NCBI GenBank assembly: GCA_030669775.1
Contig: DAOVCZ010000080.1
Span: forward strand, 1 to 7,896
Source: Chloroflexota bacterium
Lineage (GTDB): Bacteria; Chloroflexota; Anaerolineae; Anaerolineales; UBA4823
DNA: 7,896 nt
Direction of reading: 5' to 3'
Position numbers and translations under genes: made by a program. Positions 1-6,032 of the stretch are shown here, piece by piece; within the stretch, counting starts at the first letter, position 1, and the number at the start of each line of letters is the position of its first letter. The notes beneath the pieces were generated by a model, which was not told where the DNA came from, did not search any database, and saw only the letters and a list, made by a program, of their open reading frames with translations.

Positions 1-1
1 A

Positions 2-457
2 ATCCAGCCCCCAGGGACATTGGATGGCGGCGATATCTGCCAGGCTGGTAATCATTTTTTTATCGGTATCTCAGAGAGGACCAACATAGACGGTGCCCAG
101 CAGCTCGCTAGACTTCTTGAGCAAGATGGCTATAGCTCAAGTTTCGTGGACATCCGCGGGTTCGAAGGACTGCTGCATCTGAAAAGCAGCCTCGCTTATC
201 TCGGCGATCAGCGGTTAGTTATTACTAAAGGAGTGGAAGACCTGTCCATCTTCGAGGGATATGAAATTGTCTGCGTTGATACAGATGAAAATTACGCGGC
301 CAATTGTGTGCGCGTGAACGACTTTGTACTGCTGGCGGCTGGTTTCCCGAAGATCGCGGCGAAATTATCCACTTTGGGTTATCAAACCCAACTCTTGGAA
401 ATGTCTGAATTTCAGAAAATGGATGGCGGGTTGAGCTGTCTTTCTCTGCGTTTCTAA
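2..457 (+). CDS. Dimethylarginine dimethylaminohydrolase (DDAH), 3' part, cut by window start
   Basis: Probable N(G),N(G)-dimethylarginine dimethylaminohydrolase, a cytosolic enzyme of the guanidino-group-modifying superfamily that hydrolyses methylated arginine to citrulline and methylamines. The reading frame is open from the first full codon (Ile at 2-4), so 151 residues of a family usually near 255-260 are present; the N-terminal part lies outside the window. Seen in the fragment: an LDGGD motif (Asp8, matching the catalytic acid of mammalian DDAH), the GISERTN segment, LHLKS with the catalytic His59, AANC at about 98-101, and a C-terminal MDGGLSCLSLRF with the nucleophile Cys146. The triad is complete and correctly ordered. 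A TTG at 20 could be read as a start, but it is the conserved Leu of LDGGD inside the fold, so it is not the true start. Arginine deiminase is the main alternative; the short C-terminus ending at SCLSLRF favours DDAH. The gene ends 9 bases before the stop of the convergent oxidoreductase. Confidence 0.87.
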   Translation: MQPPGTLDGGDICQAGNHFFIGISERTNIDGAQQLARLLEQDGYSSSFVDIRGFEGLLHLKSSLAYLGDQRLVITKGVEDLSIFEGYEIVCVDTDENYAANCVRVNDFVLLAAGFPKIAAKLSTLGYQTQLLEMSEFQKMDGGLSCLSLRF

Positions 458-466
458 TTCGATAAA

Positions 467-1804
467 TTACTGATCGATCGATAAACCTCGCTCGTAAATC
501 GCATCCTCGATTCGCAAATACCCGCGAATGGCATGGCTAAGGAGCAACCGAAGAGGTTCAGGTGGCCAGGGGATCAGGCGCCGGTTGACAAACCAGACAT
601 CGGTCAGATCAGTATTTAACTCCAGGATCAAGTCTGCCAGCGTTCGGCCATTAAGGTGGGCCATGGAAACCCCGTGCCCGACACAACCCAGACTGTAAAC
701 CGCTCTCTGATCCCCAATATACCCAATCGCAGGTGCCAGATCGACCGGCACGGAAACCGGACCCCCCCAGCGATGTGTCAATCGAATCCCCTTCAAGTTC
801 GGGAACAACCAGATAATATCTCTCTCTAGATCTTGGAAAATTCGCTCGTTAAGATCGCGTTCCATGTCCTGTCCATAAGAAATGCTAACATCACTGCCGC
901 CCATCGCCAATCGATTATCGATCGTCAGGCGGAAATAATGTACCAAATTGCGTGCATCTTCGATTCCCTGGCGATTTATCCAGCCAATTTCGGTCAATTG
1001 TTCTGCATTGAGCGGTTCTGTTACCACCATGTGGGTAAATGCTGGTATTTGCTTGCTTCTCAGTTCTGGGATCAGGTGGGAATAGGCATTGGTCGCAAAG
1101 ACAATCTTTTCAGCAAGCACCTTTCCCCCGGGGGTAACCAAGGTGAATCGCTCCCCACGCTGAATCTCAGCAACCGGGGTAAATTCATAAACGCGAGCGC
1201 CGGATTCCTGGGCTAGCCGTTTCAGCTCGCGGTTTTGCTTAGCTGGATCAAGCAACCCGCAGCGAGGTTCCCACCAACCCCCCAGGAAACGGGGTGAATT
1301 TACTTCAGCACGGATATCCTGAGCATCCTGCCATTCGATGCCGGTAACTCCCATCGATATCAGGATATCCAGATCATGTTGGATACGTTTTACATATCCC
1401 GGAGTTGTAGCCGCGCGCAGGAAACCGGGAAACCAGTAATCGCACTGCATATTATGCTCTTTGATTAAATCATCGACATAATCTACAGCCCGTTCCATAT
1501 AGCGATGGGCTTCGATAGTACGCTGGTGGCCAAAGATCGCCTTGGTTACGGCTGGTTCCAATCCAAATAAAGTCATTGAAAAGCCCCCGTTGCGACCGCT
1601 GGCACCGAATCCTACTACTTCGGCTTCTAACACCGCAACCTCTAGACCAGGCTGATCCTGGCAGAGATTGATTGCTGTCGACAGTCCTGTGTATCCAGCA
1701 CCAATGATGGCTACATCAACCACCAGATCCCCTTCAAGTGAAGGAGAAGGTGTATAAGGACCATAATTCTCCAGCCAATAGGATTTATCGCGATGATTAT
1801 TCAT
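467..1804 (-). CDS. FAD-dependent oxidoreductase, DAO family (PuuB-like)
   Basis: A 445-residue flavoprotein of the D-amino-acid-oxidase (DAO) fold, closest in feel to gamma-glutamylputrescine oxidoreductase (PuuB) and related amine oxidases. Such enzymes oxidise an amine or amino acid, reduce FAD, and usually pass electrons to oxygen. Seen: an N-terminal Rossmann dinucleotide site with GAGYTG at 35-40 and a ribose-binding Glu60 ending the second strand (VAVLE); the family hallmark GASGRNGGF at 67-75; a second conserved stretch HRWGGPVSVPVDLAPAIG at 344-361; and a C-terminal FAD-binding GCVGHGVSMAHLNGRTLAD at 373-391. There is no signal peptide, so it is probably cytosolic. Length is normal for the family. 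The ATG at 1804 is preceded by AAAGGCGGG about 6 bases away, an imperfect ribosome site. The substrate cannot be read from sequence: putrescine derivatives, glycine/sarcosine-type amines and other amino acids are all possible. It lies 96 bases downstream of the serine-kinase-like gene and has its own -10 element. Confidence 0.88.
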   Translation of the reverse strand: MNNHRDKSYWLENYGPYTPSPSLEGDLVVDVAIIGAGYTGLSTAINLCQDQPGLEVAVLEAEVVGFGASGRNGGFSMTLFGLEPAVTKAIFGHQRTIEAHRYMERAVDYVDDLIKEHNMQCDYWFPGFLRAATTPGYVKRIQHDLDILISMGVTGIEWQDAQDIRAEVNSPRFLGGWWEPRCGLLDPAKQNRELKRLAQESGARVYEFTPVAEIQRGERFTLVTPGGKVLAEKIVFATNAYSHLIPELRSKQIPAFTHMVVTEPLNAEQLTEIGWINRQGIEDARNLVHYFRLTIDNRLAMGGSDVSISYGQDMERDLNERIFQDLERDIIWLFPNLKGIRLTHRWGGPVSVPVDLAPAIGYIGDQRAVYSLGCVGHGVSMAHLNGRTLADLILELNTDLTDVWFVNRRLIPWPPEPLRLLLSHAIRGYLRIEDAIYERGLSIDQ

Positions 1805-1845
1805 ATTGTTCCCGCCTTTAAGGAATCTTTATCCAATACCCCCAT

Positions 1846-1851
1846 ATTATA
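1846..1851 (-). promoter_or_regulatory. Candidate -10 element for the FAD oxidoreductase
   Basis: On the minus strand this reads TATAAT, a perfect sigma-70-type -10 box. It would start transcription near 1839, giving a leader of about 35 bases before the ATG at 1804. The -35 position for a 17-base spacer (1869-1874, CTGTTC) matches consensus poorly, so the promoter may be weak or activator-dependent. It suggests that the oxidoreductase need not rely on read-through from the upstream serine-kinase-like gene. Confidence 0.45.
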
Positions 1852-1893
1852 TCTGCTGTCACGATTTAGAACAGATTATTTGATAAGGGAATT

Positions 1894-1920
1894 CTTTAGC
1901 TCATTCGTTAAATGAGAAAG
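1894..1920 (-). other. Stem-loop over the stop codon of the serine-kinase-like gene
   Basis: CTCATT (1900-1905) and AATGAG (1911-1916) form a perfect 6-bp inverted repeat around a 5-base loop. CTTT (1894-1897) can pair with AAAG (1917-1920) across a 2-base bulge, giving about ten pairs in all. The hairpin contains the TGA at 1901-1903. No run of U follows on the minus strand, so it is not a classical intrinsic terminator. It could still attenuate transcription or protect an mRNA end, or be chance in AT-rich DNA. Confidence 0.3.
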
Positions 1921-2737
1921 TAGATTCCGAGTAGAAGCGGATCGCGTTAGCAGTCATGCGCTCCATCAACCATTCGTGGAGCCATTTGTCCTTGCGCTCC
2001 TGGGACCAATCCGCTTCCAACACTTCCATGGGGATATTGATGTTCAAAGCCCGGTGGGGGATGATATGCCGGGTAATACCGGTGGGAATCTTCTCCCCAG
2101 TTTGCGCGGCTTGGATGATATCAGCCGGGGTTAAGCGCGGGAAAATTACCAGGGCGGTGATATCAGGGTAGTAGGGCTCCTGCTTCTCCCAGATGTCATT
2201 CGAAGCGCGGTAGATATTTGCCTTTCCTTTGTAAGCGCTGACCAGACCATTCAATAAGCGGGTGTCGTGCTTGAAAGAATTGGAGGTGTTGCTGACCATA
2301 CGCACCCCCTGGGCACTAATGATATATGCAGCAGCCTGATGGATGTCTAATGCGCGCCGGGCTTCATCCAAACTGCAACCCTGCAGGTGCAATCCAGTCA
2401 CCTCGGTCAGTGCAGATTCAAAATCGGCAATATCCATGCCCGATACCACATGGTACCAGGTATCTAATTCAACTCCTGAACCTTGATAACTGACCAGTTG
2501 GGCGGCGATATGAGGTATGCCCAGTTTGACGAATGCTAAAGCCCGGTTGGCTCCATCCAGCACGACATACGCATCGCTGTCCGGTATAGGTGCCACGATA
2601 GGCGGATTCTTGAGAATGCCCTCTGCCCGCAGTCGTTGGCTGAGCCGGTCCACCCGGCGGGGATCGCAATCCTCGTGGGTCACCATCTTTTGGGCCGGCA
2701 GTATGCGCAAATCTGGTAGATCGGTACTGTATCTCAT
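1901..2737 (-). CDS. ParB/Srx-fold protein, probable free-serine kinase-like (SbnI/SerK family)
   Basis: A 278-residue protein with an N-terminal ParB-like domain. Seen: HEDCDPRRVDRLSQRLRAEG at 21-40 followed by NPPIVAP at 44-50 and VVLDGANRALAFVKLGIP at 58-75, the ParB/sulfiredoxin phosphate-binding layout. It lacks the helix-turn-helix and dimer domains expected of a chromosome-partitioning ParB. After an all-alpha middle comes LTPADIIQAAQTG at 202-214 and PTGITRHIIPHRALNINIP at 218-236. This resembles the C-terminal TRHIIP region of the free-serine kinases SbnI (staphylopine/staphyloferrin pathway, ATP) and archaeal SerK (ADP), which make O-phosphoserine. Glu22 and Asp61 lie where I expect the catalytic acids of those kinases, but DGANR replaces the more usual DGHHR or DGMHR, so activity is not assured. 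The ATG at 2737 has AAAGGT about 6 bases upstream. No siderophore or cysteine-synthesis gene is adjacent in this window. An alternative is a DNA-binding regulator of the same fold. Confidence 0.68.
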   Translation of the reverse strand: MRYSTDLPDLRILPAQKMVTHEDCDPRRVDRLSQRLRAEGILKNPPIVAPIPDSDAYVVLDGANRALAFVKLGIPHIAAQLVSYQGSGVELDTWYHVVSGMDIADFESALTEVTGLHLQGCSLDEARRALDIHQAAAYIISAQGVRMVSNTSNSFKHDTRLLNGLVSAYKGKANIYRASNDIWEKQEPYYPDITALVIFPRLTPADIIQAAQTGEKIPTGITRHIIPHRALNINIPMEVLEADWSQERKDKWLHEWLMERMTANAIRFYSESTFSFNE

Positions 2738-2783
2738 TAAGTAACCTTTATCTGTAACAACTTGGCAGGAAGTTTACCATACT

Positions 2784-2801
2784 AATTTAGTCGATTAAAT
2801 T
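2784..2801. promoter_or_regulatory. Near-perfect 18-base palindrome, possible operator of the serine-kinase-like gene
   Basis: AATTTAGTCGATTAAATT is self-complementary except for one mismatched pair (G2790/T2795). It lies 46-63 bases upstream of the ATG at 2737. On the minus strand it falls between a weak -35-like TTCAAT (2804-2799) and a weak -10-like TATGGT (2781-2776), which have a 17-base spacer. A dimeric repressor bound here would block such a promoter. The sequence is AT-rich, so chance is possible, and both promoter boxes are poor. Confidence 0.35.
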
Positions 2802-2859
2802 GAATGTTTAGAGGCTTGATGTTCCTTTTACTATCATCGTTACGCGACAGAAATAGCTG

Positions 2860-2879
2860 TTCTTAGATTACGCTAAGAA
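2860..2879. repeat. Perfect 7-bp inverted repeat with 6-base loop
   Basis: TTCTTAG (2860-2866) and CTAAGAA (2873-2879) are exact reverse complements around ATTACG. It lies 71-90 bases beyond the stop of the Ca2+-ATPase gene, in the 212-base gap before the serine-kinase-like gene. No T-run follows on the minus strand, so an intrinsic terminator is doubtful. It may be a protein-binding site or part of the ATPase mRNA 3' end. A weaker ACAG/CTGT repeat (2847-2860) abuts it. Confidence 0.4.
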
Positions 2880-2949
2880 TCGCACAAGGAACTTAACCCA
2901 ACCAACAATTCATACTGCAGATTGCGATTACTTGGTTTGTGAGATGCCA

Positions 2950-5748
2950 TCACCCCAGGAAGAGGCGGGTTAAAAGAGGTTTGCAAGACTCTGCAACGAC
3001 TGTAGGAATGAAAATCAAAGGCAGGATGTACTGCCATTGCGCCCAGCCTAAGGCTGTCGTGTTGAAGATCGGCTGGAGAAACGGGATGTATACCACGACG
3101 AGCAGTAAAGCCAATGAGGTGAGAACCGCGTAATTCATCAGGCGGTTGCTGAATGGACCGATCTTGATCAAGGGATAGCGCTCAGAACGGACGGCGTAAG
3201 CGATGGGAAGTTCTGCCAAGGAGATGGTCACAAATGCCATCGTCCCTGCAATTAACGGATCCTGAGAAAATACCTGCAAGCCAATCAGGTAAGCGGTCAG
3301 GGTGACAAAAGTAAGTGCTACAGTTTGAACTCCAATACCGGCCATCATAAATGTGTTGATGATGGGCTCAGAAGGCGGACGAGGAGGCTGATCCATGATA
3401 TCCGGGTCGCCTTTTTCGGTGCCTAGTGCCAATGCTGGGGCGCCATCGGTGACCAGATTCAACCACAAAAGTTGGATCACCGTTAACGGTGATCCCTGGG
3501 TGAACATGATGCCCAGGAATATGATGGCAATCTCTGCCACATTACAGGAAAGCAGATAATAAACGAATTTGCGGATGTTACTGTAAATGACGCGCCCTTG
3601 TTCGACGGCGGAGATGATGCTGGCATAATTATCATCGGTCAGGACCATATCGGCGCTTTCTTTAGCCACATCGGTGCCAGTGATCCCCATGGCGACACCG
3701 ATATTGGCACGCTTGATGGCGGGTGCGTCATTGACACCGTCGCCAGTCATGGCAACGATCTCATTCCTGGCGCGCAAGGCTTCAACAATGCGTAGTTTAT
3801 GTACCGGAGAGACCCGGGCGAAGACATCCGTAAAGGCAACCTGGCGCTCCAGGATCGCATCGTCCATTTCATCCATTTGCGCTCCGGTCAGCACCTGGTG
3901 GCCAGGTTCGAGCAGGTTGATCGATTCCGCCACTGCGCGGGCGGTATTCGGGAAATCACCGGTGATCATCACCGTGCGAATGCCTGCTTTGCGCCCGACC
4001 TCCAAAGCCGGAGTTACTTCAGCACGCGGGGGATCGATCATTCCGATCAATCCCACGAAGATCAAGTCTTCTTCTAATTCTTTCAGATCCTCTTCGCCAG
4101 GCATTACTTTCACAACTCGATATGCCATACCCAAAACGCGCAGTGCTTTCTGGGTCATACGATCGTTAGCCGCCAGAATTTTCATTCGTTCAGCATCACC
4201 AAGGGAGGTGATCGAATCATCCATCCTTTGCAGCTGGCTACAGTGATCCAAGACCAGGTCAGGAGCCCCTTTAACTGTGACCACATACCATTCTTTTTTC
4301 TTGTCGTTATAGAAGGGTGAGATATCTTCCGGTTTTGGATCCCGCACGGTATGCAAAGTGAGCATCCGTTTCCTGGAAGAGTCGAAGGGTATCTCCTGTA
4401 CCCGCGGATATGCCTTATTCAGGTTTTTCGTCCAGGCACCCGCCTTTGCCGCGGCCACGATCAGTGCTCCTTCGGTGGGATCGCCAGCCACACGGTAAGT
4501 AGGCTGCTCGTCATTGGGATCCCCTAAATCCAAATCCGCATCGTTATTCAGTGCAGCAACCCAGAGCGCGGTCGAAGCGCCAGGATAATCTTCAAGGGCG
4601 ATCGTTTGGCCATCAATCTGGAATTCCCCAAGCGGAGTATAGCCGCTTCCGGTTACATCCATAAGCTGACCATCTACCCAAAGATTGGTAACGGTCATCT
4701 GGTTTTGTGTCAAGGTGCCAGTCTTATCTGAGCAGATGGTTGTCGTCGAACCCAAGGTCTCAACCGATGACAGACGCCGGATGAGGGAATTGCGTTTGAT
4801 CATCTCCCGCATCCCCAAAGCCAGACTGATGGTAACCACTGCGGGTAAACCTTCTGGCACGGCGGCGATGGCTAAACTAACTGCGATCAGGAACATATCC
4901 AATGGATCGAAGCCGCGCGCCCAACCCACCAAGAAGACTGCCCCACAGATCGCCAAGGCCGCCCAACCGAGCGTTTTCCCAACTGCATCGAGACGACGCT
5001 GAAGCGGGGTTGGTTCGTTCTCAACCATCTGGAGCATGGTGGCGATCAAACCGATCTGGGTGAGCATACCGGTGCTCACTACAACACCTTTGCCACGGCC
5101 GTAGTTGACCATGGTGCCCATAAAGGCTGTATTCTTGCGATCACCTAAGGGGATATCCGCCCGCAGGTGGATAATCGCATTCTTTTGGACTGGCACCGAT
5201 TCTCCAGTCAGCGCGGCTTCGTCAATCCGCAGGTTAACCGTCTCTAACAGGCGAACATCGGCTGGCACGTAATTCCCCGCTTCTAGGAGAACTAAATCTC
5301 CTGGAACCAGCCGATGGGCAGGGAACACCTGGCGGTGTCCGTCTCGAATCACTTCAGCGTCAGGTGAGGCTAACTTCCGTAAGGCTGCCAGTTCCTGTGC
5401 TGCCCGGCGCTCCTGCACAACGCCGAGAGCTGCATTCAAGATCACAATGGCAAAGATCGCCGCTGATTCGATATAATCGCCGAGTAAGGCTGATATCACA
5501 GCAGCCACGATCAGCAAAATCACCACAAAATTGTTGAATTGTTCTCCCAACATTTGCCAGAAGGAGATTGGTGGGGCTTCTTCGAGCTCATTAGGACCAT
5601 ATTTATCTAAACGCCGTTGAGCCTCCTCGCTAGATAAGCCTTGCTCAGCATACGTTGCCAGGCGCGAAAGGACCTCCTCGGCCTCAACTGCATGCCAGGA
5701 ATCTCCATTAATATTTTCCGTTATTTTTTCAGTGTGTGTTTTTTCCAT
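2950..5748 (-). CDS. P-type cation-transporting ATPase, probable Ca2+ pump (P2A, SERCA-like)
   Basis: A full-length 932-residue P-type ATPase that uses ATP to export a cation, most likely Ca2+, across the membrane. Domains in order: a cation-ATPase N-terminal region with GLSSEEAQRRLDKYGPN; M1-M2 at about 72-112; the actuator domain with TGES at 181-184; M3-M4 with the ion-site PEGLP at 298-302; the phosphorylation motif DKTGT with Asp341; a nucleotide-binding domain with KGAPD at 494-498; TGD at 596-598, DPPR at 572-575 and the hinge TGDGVNDAPA at 668-677; then M5-M10. Ion ligands of SERCA have counterparts: Glu299 in M4, Asn736 and Glu739 in M5, Asn764, Thr767 and Asp768 in M6, and Glu846 in M8, so two Ca2+ sites are possible. 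I chose the ATG at 5748. The frame extends to a GTG at 5775, but the likely transcription start lies about there, and neither start has a clear ribosome site. Mn2+ or Na+ transport cannot be excluded. The gene stands alone, divergent from icd. Confidence 0.92.
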   Translation of the reverse strand: MEKTHTEKITENINGDSWHAVEAEEVLSRLATYAEQGLSSEEAQRRLDKYGPNELEEAPPISFWQMLGEQFNNFVVILLIVAAVISALLGDYIESAAIFAIVILNAALGVVQERRAAQELAALRKLASPDAEVIRDGHRQVFPAHRLVPGDLVLLEAGNYVPADVRLLETVNLRIDEAALTGESVPVQKNAIIHLRADIPLGDRKNTAFMGTMVNYGRGKGVVVSTGMLTQIGLIATMLQMVENEPTPLQRRLDAVGKTLGWAALAICGAVFLVGWARGFDPLDMFLIAVSLAIAAVPEGLPAVVTISLALGMREMIKRNSLIRRLSSVETLGSTTTICSDKTGTLTQNQMTVTNLWVDGQLMDVTGSGYTPLGEFQIDGQTIALEDYPGASTALWVAALNNDADLDLGDPNDEQPTYRVAGDPTEGALIVAAAKAGAWTKNLNKAYPRVQEIPFDSSRKRMLTLHTVRDPKPEDISPFYNDKKKEWYVVTVKGAPDLVLDHCSQLQRMDDSITSLGDAERMKILAANDRMTQKALRVLGMAYRVVKVMPGEEDLKELEEDLIFVGLIGMIDPPRAEVTPALEVGRKAGIRTVMITGDFPNTARAVAESINLLEPGHQVLTGAQMDEMDDAILERQVAFTDVFARVSPVHKLRIVEALRARNEIVAMTGDGVNDAPAIKRANIGVAMGITGTDVAKESADMVLTDDNYASIISAVEQGRVIYSNIRKFVYYLLSCNVAEIAIIFLGIMFTQGSPLTVIQLLWLNLVTDGAPALALGTEKGDPDIMDQPPRPPSEPIINTFMMAGIGVQTVALTFVTLTAYLIGLQVFSQDPLIAGTMAFVTISLAELPIAYAVRSERYPLIKIGPFSNRLMNYAVLTSLALLLVVVYIPFLQPIFNTTALGWAQWQYILPLIFIPTVVAESCKPLLTRLFLG

Positions 5749-5778
5749 TGTAAAATAACGAACCAGTATTCCCACCGG

Positions 5779-5806
5779 ATAATAATTGATTTCGATTTAT
5801 TCGCAA
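5779..5806 (-). promoter_or_regulatory. Promoter of the Ca2+-ATPase gene
   Basis: On the minus strand TTGCGA (5806-5801, 4 of 6 consensus bases) is followed by a 16-base spacer and TATTAT (5784-5779, 5 of 6). Transcription would begin near 5772. That leaves a leader of about 25 bases before the ATG at 5748 and makes the upstream GTG at 5775 an unlikely start. Confidence 0.55.
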
Positions 5807-5963
5807 ATTTCCGCTCAATTGTACTCCATAATACCAATATTATTAGATGCCTATCATATTATTCAGCTTTCAAGCTTTGGATATTAAAACACCAAATCGA
5901 CTTCCCATTTTTCAATCTTCATTTGAGAAAAATATCCAACTGATCAGAAATGACAAATTGTTC

Positions 5964-5992
5964 TTTATCCAAATTATCCATCATGCTATAAT
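5964..5992 (+). promoter_or_regulatory. Promoter of icd with extended -10
   Basis: A perfect TATAAT at 5987-5992 is preceded by TGC, forming an extended -10 element (TGCTATAAT). This can compensate for the poor -35 match at 5964-5969 (TTTATC, 17-base spacer). Transcription would start near 5999, with a leader of about 34 bases. The divergent ATPase promoter lies about 160 bases away, so the two do not overlap. Confidence 0.6.
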
Positions 5993-6015
5993 CCACACTC
6001 GATAATCCAAACCAG

Positions 6016-6022
6016 TAAGGAG
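6016..6022 (+). promoter_or_regulatory. Shine-Dalgarno site of icd
   Basis: TAAGGAG lies 10 bases before the ATG at 6033. It is the strongest ribosome-binding site in the window and fixes the icd start. Confidence 0.75.
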
Positions 6023-6032
6023 TCATATTTTT

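Noticed and set aside
833..1216. Plus-strand open frame of 127 codons inside the FAD oxidoreductase gene
   Set aside because: The opposite strand encodes a continuous conserved flavoprotein, and this frame has no recognisable domain.
1901..2737. Chromosome-partitioning ParB with a nearby parS or replication origin
   Set aside because: Only the N-terminal ParB-like fold is shared. There is no helix-turn-helix domain, no adjacent parA and no parS-like TGTTTCACGTGAAACA sequence in the window.
2738..2949. Hidden small gene in the gap before the serine-kinase-like gene
   Set aside because: The frames are short and broken, with no ribosome site ahead of a credible start. The visible content is inverted repeats and AT-rich promoter-like DNA.
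3674..4246. Plus-strand open frame of 190 codons inside the ATPase gene
   Set aside because: It is antisense to the conserved nucleotide-binding and hinge regions of the ATPase. The Ser/Arg/Ile-rich composition is typical of a shadow frame.
5641..5943. Plus-strand open frame of 100 codons across the ATPase start and the intergenic region
   Set aside because: It is antisense to the ATPase N-terminus and otherwise follows AT-rich spacer DNA. It has no ribosome-binding site, and it overlaps the ATPase promoter.
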